DNA of 64,000 bases, taken from Anaeromyxobacter oryzae. Its GTDB lineage: Bacteria; Myxococcota; Myxococcia; Myxococcales; Anaeromyxobacteraceae. Shown here piece after piece: positions 7,866 through 16,726 of this stretch. The stretch spans positions 5,452,481 to 5,516,480 of the forward strand of contig NZ_AP025591.1 in the NCBI RefSeq assembly GCF_023169945.1, read 5' to 3'. The notes beneath the pieces were generated by a model. That model did no database searches. It had not been told where the DNA came from and saw only the letters and a list, made by a program, of their open reading frames with translations. The position numbers and the translations under genes were made by a program. Each line of letters starts with the position of its first letter. The stretch's first letter is position 1.

Positions 7866-8100
7866 ATCCTGCCCGACTTCGACTCGGAGTGGGGGGCCAA
7901 AGCCGCGGCACCACGGGAGACCAAACCCGAAAACGACAAAGCCCCCGAGTTCCGGGAGCTTGAAGTGGAGGCGCCGGGAATCGAATGCCGGTTCTTGTCC
8001 TCTCGATGGGCTCTCCGAGAGGACATTTCGGGCCATCGTGGGCGCGCGCGATGGCCCACGAGCGCCCATCGAGAGCTCATGATGCCCACTGATTGTGGGG
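7866..8100. repeat. Repeat R2: degenerate tmRNA 3' end plus palindromic tail
   Basis: R2 has an imperfect hairpin (AGCCCCCGAGTTCCGGGAGCT), then GTGGAGGCGCCGGGAATCGA, then the tail with TCCTCTCG/CGAGAGGA and CTCTCGATGGGCT/CGCCCATCGAGAG pairs, ending GCCCACTGATTGTGGG. Its left part, from ATCCTGCCCGACTTCG through GGAGACCAAACCCG, is shared only with R4. It fills the gap between the pseudogene and the Ntn-hydrolase gene. Confidence 0.8.
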
Positions 8101-8151
8101 GTCGGTCCGCGGTGTCCAGAGCGCGTCTCGTACGCGTGCTACCGTCTCCGC

Positions 8152-9174
8152 GTGCGCACTTTCCTCGCCGTCCTGCTCGTCGTCGCCGCCCGGCCGGCGC
8201 TCCCGTGCAGCGCCTTCCTGCGCGAGGGCCCGGCCGGTCCGGTGATGGGGAAGAGCTACGACTGGGACGACGAGCGCGGCCTGGTGCTCGTGAACAAGCG
8301 CGGGATGGAGAAGCGCGCGCTGGTGCTGTCGCCCGGCCAGACGCCCGCGGCCTGGAGCAGTCGCCTCTCGAGCCTCACCTTCAACCAGTACGGGCGCGAG
8401 CAACCGAACGGCGGCATCAACGAGGCTGGGCTCGCGGTCGAGGTGCTCGTCCTGCCCGACACCGCGTACGAGAAGCCCGATGGGCGGCCGGTCGTGACGG
8501 AGCTCGGCCTGGTGCAGTACCTGCTCGACCAGGCCTCCACCACGTCCGAGGCGGTCGAGCTGGCGCGAAAGGTCCGCGTTGCTCCGGTCCACGCCCGGCT
8601 TCACTACTTCCTGTGTGATGCGCGGGCCACCTGCGCAACGCTGGAGTTCCTGCGCGGTGCCCTCGTGGTCTCGACCGCCGACGCGATGCCGGTGCGCGCC
8701 GTGACCAACAGCTCCTATGCCGCGTCGATCCGCGTGCTGACGAGACCAGCAGGGAATGCCCATGGGTCCCTGACGCGTTTCGCACGGCTCGCGGGTGAGC
8801 TCCGGGACGCCTCCGAGGGCGACCCCGTCGCAGCTGCTTTCGCGATCCTGGACTCGGTTCGGTTCGAGGACTCGACGCAGTGGCAGATCGTCTACGAGCT
8901 CCGGGCGCGGCGCGTGCATTTCCGGAATCTCCGCCACCCCAGCGTCAAGACGGTCGCGCTCGGCGACTTCCCGTCCGCCTGCGCCGAGCCGGTCCTGATG
9001 CTCGACATGGCCTCGGACCAGGCGGGCGACGTGGCTTCGGCCTTCGTCCATTACCGCGAGGAGGCGAACCGCGCGCTGGTCGAGGCGACGCTTCGGTCTC
9101 GCCGCGCCAAGCTGCCCGCCGGGACCTCGCGGCGCGTGGCCGCCTATCCGTCCACGCTGGTCTGCGCACCGTGA
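8152..9174 (+). CDS. Secreted choloylglycine-hydrolase-type (Ntn) amidohydrolase
   Basis: This is a 340-residue protein of the linear-amide C-N hydrolase (conjugated bile acid hydrolase / penicillin acylase) family. The GTG at 8152 starts a signal peptide (MRTFLAVLLVVAARPALP) whose cleavage exposes Cys19, the N-terminal nucleophile of this family. Family signatures include GKSYDWDD near residue 35, GGINEAGLAVEVLVLP near 90 and a VTNSSYA segment near 185. Known members hydrolyse amide bonds in bile salts, acyl-homoserine lactones or penicillin V; the substrate here cannot be told. The longer upstream frame lies in repeat R2 and is discarded. It stands alone. Confidence 0.85.
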   Translation: MRTFLAVLLVVAARPALPCSAFLREGPAGPVMGKSYDWDDERGLVLVNKRGMEKRALVLSPGQTPAAWSSRLSSLTFNQYGREQPNGGINEAGLAVEVLVLPDTAYEKPDGRPVVTELGLVQYLLDQASTTSEAVELARKVRVAPVHARLHYFLCDARATCATLEFLRGALVVSTADAMPVRAVTNSSYAASIRVLTRPAGNAHGSLTRFARLAGELRDASEGDPVAAAFAILDSVRFEDSTQWQIVYELRARRVHFRNLRHPSVKTVALGDFPSACAEPVLMLDMASDQAGDVASAFVHYREEANRALVEATLRSRRAKLPAGTSRRVAAYPSTLVCAP

Positions 9175-9412
9175 TGAACGGGCGGCGTCGAGCACTGAAT
9201 GGGCGGCGTTACGAGCACGGGCGTTCGAGACGCGAACGTGAACTGCTGCATTACGCCGTCGATCTTGGTCGGTGCACGAAGAAGGTACGCCTGCCGTTCC
9301 GCCGGGCGCGGTCATGAGGACCCGACCGACGACGTAGCCACCCGACTCCCGTGAGCCGGCTGCGAGCATGAGGCGCTCGAGTGTCTCGAACGATCCGAGC
9401 CTTGCCGGGCCG

Positions 9413-10276
9413 TCAGCCCTTGAGCGAGCCCGCCATCAGCCCGCCGAGGAAATAGCGCCCCAGGAACGCGAAGACCACCATGGTGGGGAGCGCCGTGACG
9501 AGGGCGCCGGCCATCTGCACGTTGTACAGGGCGGCGAAGGAGCCCGCGAGGTTCTGCAGCGCGACCGTGACGGGCTGCGAGGCCGGATTGCTCGTGAGGG
9601 TCACCGCGAACAGGAACTCGTTCCAGATGCTGGTGAATTGCCAGATGCCCACCACCACGAACCCCGGCACCGACAGCGGAAGGGCGATGCGCAGGTAGCC
9701 GCGGAGGATCCCGGCGCCGTCGAGCGCGGCGGCTTCGATGAGCTCGCGTGGGACTCCGGCGTAGTAGTTTCGGAAGATGAGCGTGGTGATGGGGATGCCG
9801 TACGCCACATGCGTGAGCGCCAGCCCGAAGAGCGTGTCATAGAGGCCGAGCCGCTGCAGGAACTGCACCAGTGGGATGAGGATCGCCTGGTAGGGGATGA
9901 ACATTCCATAGAGCAGGAACGCGAAGACGGCCTCGGAGCCGCGGAAGCGCCATTTGTCCAGGAGATAGCCGTTGAGTGAACCCCAGGCCGAGGAGATGGC
10001 CACCGCGGGGATCGTCATGAGCAGGCTGTTCAGGAGGCCCGGGGCGATTCCGCCCGAGCCCTCCAGCGCCGGCGTGAGGGCGTCGCGCCAGGCGCGGGTG
10101 TGGAGCCCGCTGGGGAGGCTCCAGATGCTGGTGGTGTTCACCTCACGGAGCGTCTTGAAGCTCCCGGCCAGGGCCACGTAGACGGGTATGAGGAAGAGGG
10201 CGGTCAGCACGCAGAGAGCGGCGTAGAGGGCGATGCGCGAGGGACGGATCCGCCGGGAACGGCGGGCGGCGGTCAC
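9413..10276 (-). CDS. Carbohydrate ABC transporter permease (MalG-like)
   Basis: This is a 287-residue inner-membrane protein with six predicted helices, the second permease of a family-1 sugar importer. The EAA loop that contacts the ATPase is clear: EAAALDGAGILRGYLRIALP. GTG at 10276 has GGAGG six bases upstream and overlaps the stop of the preceding permease gene. The C-terminus FLGRYFLGGLMAGSLKG is typical of MalG-like proteins. No ATPase gene follows, so the transporter must borrow a shared MsmX/UgpC-type ATPase encoded elsewhere. Confidence 0.93.
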   Translation of the reverse strand: MTAARRSRRIRPSRIALYAALCVLTALFLIPVYVALAGSFKTLREVNTTSIWSLPSGLHTRAWRDALTPALEGSGGIAPGLLNSLLMTIPAVAISSAWGSLNGYLLDKWRFRGSEAVFAFLLYGMFIPYQAILIPLVQFLQRLGLYDTLFGLALTHVAYGIPITTLIFRNYYAGVPRELIEAAALDGAGILRGYLRIALPLSVPGFVVVGIWQFTSIWNEFLFAVTLTSNPASQPVTVALQNLAGSFAALYNVQMAGALVTALPTMVVFAFLGRYFLGGLMAGSLKG

Positions 10277-11238
10277 GCCCGTCCTCCGGCGCGGAGCTCG
10301 CGACGCAGGTAGGGGAGCACCACCACGGCCGAAGCGAGCAGCATCACCATCGCAACCGCGGCTCCGCGCGCCCACTGGTTCCCCTTGAACGCGGAGTCGA
10401 ACAGGTAGATGGACGGAAAGTCCGTGGCGGTTCCCGGTCCGCCGCGGGTCATGACGAAGACGAGGTCGAAGATCTTCAGCGAGGTGTAGCCCAGGATCAC
10501 CACCGCGCTCACCACCACTGGCCTGAGCATGGGGACTAGGACGTGCCGGTACAGCTGAACCTCGCTCGCGCCGTCCACCCGCGCCGCCTCGCGTACCTCG
10601 TCTGAGATGCCCCGCAGGCCGGCCAGGAACATGGCCATGGTGAAGCCCGACATCTGCCAGGCAGCGGCGAGCACTACCGCTCCCAGCGCCGCGCGGGAGT
10701 CGGTGGTGAGCCCTGGCCGGAGCACGTTCACGCGCAGGGCGTCGAGCAGGTGCCACAGCGGCAGGAGCAGCCGGACGTCGAGCAGCCAGCGGCGCACCGC
10801 GTTCACGCCGATGGGCTCCAGCAGCTCGTTGATCCCGGTGGTGGGGTTGAAGATCCAGGCCCATATCGTGCCGGTCACCACGAACGAGAGCGACATCGGG
10901 AGCAGGAAGACGTTCCGGAACACGGCCCCGCCCCGCAGCTTTCGATCGAGCAGGATGGCCAGGAAGAGCCCCGTACCCAGGCATACGAACTCGAACGCCG
11001 CCGTGAACACCACCGTGTTGAAGGCGTCGTTGGGCCAGAAGCGGCGGGCGGAGAACAGGCTGCGGTAGTTCTCCAGGCCGACGAACGGGAAGCGCGGTAG
11101 CAGGCCCTCCGCCGGCGCGATCTGATTCCAGCCGGTCAGCGATGCGTACCCGGTCCAGGCGATGAACAGGTACACGAACAGCACGGTGGTAGCGAGGGCC
11201 GGGGCGAGGAGCAGCAACGTGAGCCGGGCGTTTCGCAC
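10273..11238 (-). CDS. Carbohydrate ABC transporter permease (MalF-like)
   Basis: This is a 321-residue membrane protein, the first permease of the sugar importer. It starts at GTG 11238 with a hydrophobic N-terminus (LTLLLLAPALATTVLFVYLF) and has the EAA loop EAARVDGASEVQLYRHVLVP. Its stop overlaps the start of the second permease. The predicted binding protein is transcribed the other way from 11500, so the 261-base gap between them holds two promoters. I could not pick out a convincing operator there. Confidence 0.93.
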   Translation of the reverse strand: MRNARLTLLLLAPALATTVLFVYLFIAWTGYASLTGWNQIAPAEGLLPRFPFVGLENYRSLFSARRFWPNDAFNTVVFTAAFEFVCLGTGLFLAILLDRKLRGGAVFRNVFLLPMSLSFVVTGTIWAWIFNPTTGINELLEPIGVNAVRRWLLDVRLLLPLWHLLDALRVNVLRPGLTTDSRAALGAVVLAAAWQMSGFTMAMFLAGLRGISDEVREAARVDGASEVQLYRHVLVPMLRPVVVSAVVILGYTSLKIFDLVFVMTRGGPGTATDFPSIYLFDSAFKGNQWARGAAVAMVMLLASAVVVLPYLRRELRAGGRA

Positions 11239-11499
11239 GAGCCTGCGCTAACCGCGGGAGGCGCGCCGCGAAGGCCCGCGGTGGGCACCTGCTCGCCCGG
11301 GTACGCCGCCCTCCAGGCGGCGCGGGGGACGCATGTCCGGTCGGATCCTTCCCCTCCTTTCCCGCTCGTCGGCTCGTGGGGGCGCTCCGAGTAGCGTCGC
11401 CCGCGGTACCGCGCGGCCGCACGTTATCGCCGTGGGGCCCCCAGGTCCGGATGGCGGCCGGCGGCCCGGTGGGCCGAGCCACGCTGGGAGGGCGGGACG

Positions 11500-12825
11500 A
11501 TGCGAGGCAAGTTCAAGGTCGAGGCGATGCTGTCGATGATGGTGCTGACGGCGGGGTTGCCGTCGCGAGGCGCGGCCGCGGACCAGGGCCTGGAGATCTT
11601 CACCTACTGGACCGCCGGCGGCGAGGCGGACGGGCTGGCGGCGCTGGAGAAGGTCTTCTCTGCGAAGCACCCGGGCGTCCAGATTCGCAATGCCGTGGTG
11701 GCCGGGGGCGCAGGGTCCAACGCCACCGCCGTGCTGGCCACGCGCATGCAGGGCGGGAACCCGCCCGACACGTTCCAGATCCACGGCGGCGCGGAGCTCA
11801 TCGACACCTGGGTGAAGACGGGGTTCATGGAACCACTCACCAAGCTCTACAAGGACGAGGGGCTCGACCAGAAGTTCCCGAAGCAGCTCATCGACCTGGT
11901 CAGCTACCAGGGACAGCCTTACTCCGTGCCGGTCAACGTGCACCGCAACGGCGTCCTCTGGTTCAACAAGAAGATCTTCTCCGATAACGGCCTCACGCCG
12001 CCGGAGACATGGGATGCCTTCTTCGCGGCCGCCGACAAGCTCAAGGCCAAGGGGATCACGCCGCTGGCCCTGGGCGACAAGGACAAGTGGGAGTCGCTCC
12101 AGCTCTTCGAGGACATCCTGCTCGCCACCCTCGGGCCGGACGACTACAAGGCGCTCTGGGCCGGCAGGCTGGCGTGGACCGATCCCAGGATCACAAAGGC
12201 TCTCGAGACCATGAAGCGCGTGGTCGGCTACGTGAACGACGACCACGCCACGCTCACCTGGGATCAGGCCACCGGCCTGGTCCTGCGCGGCAAGGCTGCG
12301 ATGAACCTCATGGGTGACTGGGCCAAGGGGTACTTCACCTCGAACGGCTGGGAGGTGGGGACCGACTTCGGCTGGGCGCCCGCCCCGGGGACCAAGGGGA
12401 GCTTCATCGTGGTGACCGACACCTTCGGCCTGCCAAAGAAGGTCAAGAACCGGGCGGCGGCGCTCGAGTGGCTTGCGGTGCTCGCCTCGGTGCCGGGCCA
12501 GGACGCCTTCAACCCGAAGAAGGGCTCGATCCCGGCGCGCGTCGACGCCGACAAGAGCAAGTACGACGCCTATTCGAAGGGCGCCATGGCCGACTTCGCC
12601 GCCAACGCGCTCGTCCCGAGCGAGGCGAACGGCCCCGCGACCGTGCCCGCCTTCCTCACCCCCATCACCGATGCCATCTCCGGCTTCGTGAACGACAAGG
12701 ACGTGGCCCGCGCCCAGTCCACCATCGCGCAGGCTTGCAGGGAGACCGTGGGCTGCGCCGCAGGCGTGGCCACTGCGAAGCCAGGGTCGGGGGCCTCGAG
12801 CACCGGAAGCGGACAGGGGCAGTGA
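11500..12825 (+). CDS. Sugar ABC transporter substrate-binding protein
   Basis: This is a 441-residue periplasmic binding protein of the family-1 (glucose/mannose GtsA-like) type. The signal peptide (MLSMMVLTAGLPSRGAAA) is followed by GLEIFTYWTAGGEADGLAAL, the usual opening of such proteins, and PPDTFQIHGG near residue 85. The start follows GGGAGGGCGGGACG. A low-complexity Gly/Ser tail ends the protein. It is divergent from its two permeases, although such genes usually share one operon. Glucose, mannose or an oligosaccharide are plausible ligands; the sequence does not decide. Confidence 0.9.
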   Translation: MRGKFKVEAMLSMMVLTAGLPSRGAAADQGLEIFTYWTAGGEADGLAALEKVFSAKHPGVQIRNAVVAGGAGSNATAVLATRMQGGNPPDTFQIHGGAELIDTWVKTGFMEPLTKLYKDEGLDQKFPKQLIDLVSYQGQPYSVPVNVHRNGVLWFNKKIFSDNGLTPPETWDAFFAAADKLKAKGITPLALGDKDKWESLQLFEDILLATLGPDDYKALWAGRLAWTDPRITKALETMKRVVGYVNDDHATLTWDQATGLVLRGKAAMNLMGDWAKGYFTSNGWEVGTDFGWAPAPGTKGSFIVVTDTFGLPKKVKNRAAALEWLAVLASVPGQDAFNPKKGSIPARVDADKSKYDAYSKGAMADFAANALVPSEANGPATVPAFLTPITDAISGFVNDKDVARAQSTIAQACRETVGCAAGVATAKPGSGASSTGSGQGQ

Positions 12826-12897
12826 GTCATCCGCGCTGGCAGCGACGGTCCCGAGCCTGGGCCGACGTACCGCCCGGAGGCGTCCTGTTCCAGCGCC

Positions 12898-14367
12898 TCA
12901 CCTGGCCTGCTCGCGCTCGACCGCATTGAGCCAGACCGTGAAAGTGGTACCTGCGCCATCACGGCTGTGCACGTCGAGATGGCCACCGCATCGCGCGAGG
13001 AGGTCCTTGCAGATCGAGAGTTCGAGGCCGTTCCCGTCGTGGAACGGCTGGGCGGTGAGGGATGGCGGCCACGTCCGCTCGAGCTGCGAGCCAGCGGGCA
13101 TGCAGCCCGTATCCTCGATCACGACGGCGACTTGCCGCGTCGACGGGTCCGACCTCGTGCCGACCCGGATGCGATGGGCGGCGGAGCCGCCGTCGGGGAT
13201 CGACTCGCTCGTGATGTGGAGCAGGTTGAGGAAGACCTGGACGAGGCAGGTATGGCCGGCGATCACCGGGGGCGCCGCGCTGTATTCGCGAACGAGGACG
13301 GCGCGCGCGTGGATCGCACGCTCGACGATGCCGATGGAAAGGTCGAGCGTGGCGTGGAGGTCGACGGGTTCCGTCACGGCGCGGAGGTGGACTCGCGAGG
13401 TGTCGTTGAGGTAACGGACGATCTTCTTGACCCGCTCGAGGCCGGTGGCGGCGTCATCGAGCGCGGCGACCATCGCCGAGTGAACGTCCGGGTTCGTCGC
13501 CGCGCGAGTGAACTCTTGCCGGACGAAGTTCAGGTTAGCGCTCACGGACGCCAGGGGGCTGTTCACCTCGTGCGCCACGGCTGCGGAGAGGGTCCCCAGG
13601 CTGGCGAGGCGAACCGAGTTCACGAGCTGACGCTCCGCCTCGCGCTCACGCAACACGGACGCCTCGAGCTCCGACGTGCGCTCGATGACGCGTCGCTCCA
13701 GCTCGGCGGCGGATGTCGCGAGTCGCTCGGCGAGGTCCGCGTTGCGAAAGCGGAGGCGGGTGGCCTCCGCCAGCGCCCTGCCGCCCGACCGCGAGACCGC
13801 GGTGACTGCGCTCCCGTACACCACGAGCATGACCGCCATTCCGAGCCCCAGGCGGTCTCCGGCCGAGAGGAACAGCGCGGTGACCGGCACGAGCGCGGGG
13901 ATGGCGAACCCGACGAATGCGGGTTGATGGCTCGCATTGCTGAGGGCAGCTCCGGCGGTCATCCCGGCGAGGACGAACGCCAGGAACATGAGGTACGCGA
14001 CCGGGGTTCCGCCGGCCAGGAGCAACGGGGACAAGCCCCATCCCATGCCGTTCAGGGCGGCGCCCGAGGTGAAGGTCCACTCCCAGCGGGCCGCGTCGCC
14101 CGGCTCGAGTGTCGAGCGGTGATACCTGAATGCCGCGAAGACGCGCGCGCACGCGATCAGCCAGATGAACGCGAGCCAAGAAAGGAGGCGGTACGGCGTG
14201 GATCGTTCCCAGACGACCAGGACCACCACGAACGAGTTCAGGAAGACCGTTGCCTGCGCGATGGCGAGCTTCTCGTGCAGCGCGCGGACCTGCTCGGCGC
14301 GGACGAGCGCTTCGATCCTCGTCGAATCAGGAGGCGGGACGGAGTCTGCAACGCGAATCGCGGCCAT
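12898..14367 (-). CDS. Membrane sensor histidine kinase with degraded ATP-binding motifs
   Basis: This is a 489-residue protein. Residues 40-210 hold about six membrane segments (for example ATVFLNSFVVVLVVW), followed by a coiled coil and a normal phospho-acceptor box, LGTLSAAVAHEVNSPLASV. The catalytic domain is abnormal: the N-box reads QVFLNLLHITSESIPDG where an Asn-Ala pair is expected, the G1 box reads EDTGCMPAG instead of DxGxG, and G2 reads GNGLELSIC instead of GTGLGLSIC. It may be inactive as an ATP-using kinase yet serve as a phospho-acceptor or dimer partner. ATG 14367 is chosen because the longer frame runs into repeat R3. It is convergent with the binding-protein gene. Confidence 0.85.
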   Translation of the reverse strand: MAAIRVADSVPPPDSTRIEALVRAEQVRALHEKLAIAQATVFLNSFVVVLVVWERSTPYRLLSWLAFIWLIACARVFAAFRYHRSTLEPGDAARWEWTFTSGAALNGMGWGLSPLLLAGGTPVAYLMFLAFVLAGMTAGAALSNASHQPAFVGFAIPALVPVTALFLSAGDRLGLGMAVMLVVYGSAVTAVSRSGGRALAEATRLRFRNADLAERLATSAAELERRVIERTSELEASVLREREAERQLVNSVRLASLGTLSAAVAHEVNSPLASVSANLNFVRQEFTRAATNPDVHSAMVAALDDAATGLERVKKIVRYLNDTSRVHLRAVTEPVDLHATLDLSIGIVERAIHARAVLVREYSAAPPVIAGHTCLVQVFLNLLHITSESIPDGGSAAHRIRVGTRSDPSTRQVAVVIEDTGCMPAGSQLERTWPPSLTAQPFHDGNGLELSICKDLLARCGGHLDVHSRDGAGTTFTVWLNAVEREQAR

Positions 14368-14467
14368 TCGGTGTGGGCGGCCGTCGCACTCGGGGCGGGA
14401 CCTTTCGAAGTCTACAGCCAACCAGGCGCGTATGTCGTCTCGAGGCCTGGATGGAACGCCTGATCCC

Positions 14468-14642
14468 AGAAACGACGAAGCCCCCGTTCCCGGGGGCTTC
14501 AGAGTGGAGGCGCCGGGAATCGAATTCCGGTCTTTGGGCGCTCGATGGGCGCTCCGAGCGGACATTCCGGGACATCGCGGGCGCTCTCGATGGCCCATGA
14601 GCGCCCATCGAGAGCCCATTGCGCCCACAAGGTGTGGGCGCG
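14468..14642. repeat. Repeat R3: degenerate tmRNA 3' end plus palindromic tail
   Basis: R3 has the hairpin AAGCCCCCG-TTC-CGGGGGCTT, then GTGGAGGCGCCGGGAATCGA, then the tail with CTCGATGGGCGCTCCGAG and the pair CTCTCGATGGCCCATGAGCG / CGCCCATCGAGAG, ending GCGCCCACAAGGTGTGGGCG. The hairpin is the best preserved of the four copies. It fills most of the gap 14368-14679. Confidence 0.8.
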
Positions 14643-14679
14643 CGCTAAGCGACTCAGAGTGGTGTAGTTGGGGCCGGGC

Positions 14680-15065
14680 TCAGTCAGTCCCCGAGAGCTC
14701 CCGGAAGATCTCGGCGAGATCGCGCTTGTCCATCCGGCGCTCCGCGAGGGCGATCATGGCATCGTACAGGCGGCCGTTCGGATCACGGATGGTGATGCCG
14801 TTCAGATCCAGGAAGACGATGGCGGCGAGCAAGCCCGTTCGCTTGTTGCCGTCGACGAACGGCTGGTTCTGCGCGACGCATACGCGGCTGCCATGGAGAA
14901 GAGATCGGCGTGCGCGAACTCGCCGCCCGCGGTCGCGCGAGGCATTGCGACGGCGGACTCCAGCAGTGCCGCATCGCGAACACCCGCGGAGCCGCCGTAT
15001 CGCGCGAGCTGCTGCTCGTGGATCAGGAGCACGTCCTCGACGTCGAGGAATCCTGGGTCGCTCAC
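14680..15065 (-). pseudogene. doc: Doc/Fic-type death-on-curing toxin, frameshifted
   Basis: The GTG at 15065 opens DVEDVLLIHEQQLARYGG and SAGVRDAALLESAVAMPRA, the start of Doc-family toxins. The frame holds to MAAAYA near 14885, after which the sequence continues in another frame with VAQNQPFVDGNKRTGL and ends FRELSGTD. One or a few bases are missing at the junction, so the toxin cannot be made in full. The signature reads NQPFVDGNKRTG, with Gln where the phosphotransferase motif usually has His. Doc toxins phosphorylate EF-Tu; this copy is probably dead. Confidence 0.85.
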
Positions 15066-15286
15066 TTCGCGAGCTTCCGGAGGGTCGCGTCGTGCGCGGG
15101 CATCGCGCGCCGCAAAGCGGCCTTGACCTTCGCCTGCTTGGCGCCCCGGACGGGCTCGATGATGAGGCGCTCGCCATCGGTGCGCATCTCCAGCTCGGTG
15201 TCGCGGTCGATGTCCAGGAGCTCGAGGATGGGCTTCTCGATGACGATCCCGAGGCTGTTGCCGATGGCGGAGAGCTTCTTGCGCAT
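15062..15286 (-). CDS. AbrB/MazE-type antitoxin
   Basis: This 74-residue protein begins MRKKLSAIGNSLGIVIEKPI, the swapped-hairpin AbrB DNA-binding fold (GNSxGIxI). A basic C-terminal tail (AALRRAMPAHDATLRKLAK) would wrap the toxin. Its stop overlaps the GTG start of the Doc toxin, the classic antitoxin-first order that allows coupled translation and autorepression. With the toxin broken, it may be kept as an orphan antitoxin or is on its way to loss. Confidence 0.88.
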   Translation of the reverse strand: MRKKLSAIGNSLGIVIEKPILELLDIDRDTELEMRTDGERLIIEPVRGAKQAKVKAALRRAMPAHDATLRKLAK

Positions 15287-15387
15287 GAGATCACCTGTTC
15301 ATCGGTTCTGACGAATGTATAACGACCGCGACCGTCGGAGGCAAGATCTGGGATTGGCTCGCGCGCAGCCGTTCCGAAATCCTCGCT

Positions 15388-15768
15388 GTGCCTGGACGCG
15401 GGGATCCGCCGAGCGTCTACGAGCTCCTCGGCGCGGCGCTCAAGATGCACCAGCTTGTCGGATGGGCTTTCGTCGGCACCGGAAGCCAAGAACGAGTGGC
15501 CATCGGCTGGACCCAGGCCCACCAGGCCCGGGCTGAGTGGCTGGCCGTCGAAGCTGTCAGGGACTTCCCGAACGAAGTGATGAAGGCGTCTCAGGAGGCG
15601 CGCGACGCCCTGGAGCGCGACCTGCTCGCCATCATGGCGATGTCGCCGGCCGGCGGCGGCGGCGAGGCATCCATCGCGGAACGGGAACGCTGGCTGGCCA
15701 TCGGGAAGCGGGAGCCGTTTGAGGTTCTTGAGCCGCTCATCGCGGAGTGCAAGCGGACCGCGCCGTAG
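15388..15768 (+). CDS. Hypothetical protein (126 aa)
   Basis: This is a soluble, helical, acidic-basic mixed protein (GAALKMHQLVGWAFVG, RDALERDLLAIMAMSPAGGG). The GTG at 15388 has no good ribosome site. The frame stays open upstream for some 25 codons (KIWDWLARSRSEILAV) without an ATG, so the true start may be further left or the gene may have lost its 5' end. It is divergent from the antitoxin. No family is recognised. Confidence 0.5.
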   Translation: MPGRGDPPSVYELLGAALKMHQLVGWAFVGTGSQERVAIGWTQAHQARAEWLAVEAVRDFPNEVMKASQEARDALERDLLAIMAMSPAGGGGEASIAERERWLAIGKREPFEVLEPLIAECKRTAP

Positions 15769-15786
15769 CCGGCCGGCTGCAAGCCA

Positions 15787-16150
15787 TCACCACCTCCACC
15801 AGCCCTCGTTGGCGAGCGGTTGCCATACGCAGGGAGCTTGGTCGGAGTGGTGCCCCTCGGGACGCCCAGACTGTCCCAGTACGCGGCGGGCCTCGTCAGC
15901 AGTAGGACCGTGTGCGCGTCGAGGTGCTTCACGAAATCGGCGTCGAAGGACAACAGCGTGGCGGATGCGCAGGAACTCCCGCTCGACCGTCGGCGTCACC
16001 CAAAGCGTGCCGGGCGTGTACAGGTACAGCCGGAGCGAGCGCCACATTCTGGTCGGCTAGGCCGTCGGTCGGTGCTGAGATGCCCTCAAGCGCGTCGATG
16101 AGGTACGACAGACAGTGCGAGTCGAGGCCGACTTCCGAGAGGTCGCGCAT
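15787..16150 (-). pseudogene. PIN-domain-like protein, frameshifted
   Basis: From the ATG at 16150 the sequence reads VGLDSHCLSYLIDALEG, which carries the first acidic residue of a PIN nuclease in the usual early position. It then shifts frame near 16050 to SLRLYLYTPGTLWVTPTVER and EFLRIRHA, and again near 15960 to LSFDADFVKHLDAHTVLLL with the late Asp-x-Asp. The three pieces in order match the length and spacing of a PIN domain, so I call it a broken ribonuclease gene. It lies 25 bases after the gene at 16176, like a toxin after a partner gene. Confidence 0.65.
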
Positions 16151-16175
16151 CGACCCCGGTCCCAGAGTGCCGCGG

Positions 16176-16721
16176 CTACGCAGGGCTGGTTCCTTCTTCG
16201 TGCAAGAGCACTCGGGCGTACTGGACTTCGACCAGCGCCTCATGCCCCGCAAGCTCCGGGTGTCTCTCGGAGCCCTGGATGAAGACGTGGAAGAACTTGA
16301 AGTCCACGTAGTCATACGAGCCGAAGTCGAAGAAGGCGATGAACCGCAGGTCGTCGGTCGGGCCGAGCCTCCGGACTGGATGGTCCCAGTACGTTTGCGC
16401 AGGCTTCGTCCTGCTGACGTGGGCGGGAACGTCCGGGCTCGTCGGCACGACCTTGAGGAAGGGGAGCGGCTTCGCGGCGCCCGGGGCGAGTCTCACCTTC
16501 TCCGGGGTGTCGTCGCCCGTGTAGCGCAGTACGAGGGCAGCGAAGAGTTCGTCCTGGATGCCCTCCCAGCGGTCGAGGAGGAAGCCGTCCGGGACCGCGC
16601 CGTTCGAGTCGTCCTCGCGGAGGAAGGAGTTCCAGAGGTGGCGAGCGGCCTCACGGTACTTGAGGAGGTGGAGCGTGAGGTCATTGCTCGCGGCGTCCTT
16701 GGTCTCGTCGGTCCGGGTCAC
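16176..16721 (-). CDS. Hypothetical protein upstream of the PIN pseudogene
   Basis: This is a 181-residue soluble protein starting at GTG 16721, immediately beside repeat R4. It begins MTRTDETKDAASNDLTLHLL and has an aromatic core segment FIAFFDFGSYDYVDFKFFHV. It is followed closely by the broken PIN gene and was probably cotranscribed with it. It is too long for a typical VapB antitoxin. I do not recognise the family. Confidence 0.6.
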   Translation of the reverse strand: MTRTDETKDAASNDLTLHLLKYREAARHLWNSFLREDDSNGAVPDGFLLDRWEGIQDELFAALVLRYTGDDTPEKVRLAPGAAKPLPFLKVVPTSPDVPAHVSRTKPAQTYWDHPVRRLGPTDDLRFIAFFDFGSYDYVDFKFFHVFIQGSERHPELAGHEALVEVQYARVLLHEEGTSPA

Positions 16722-16726
16722 GCGGC

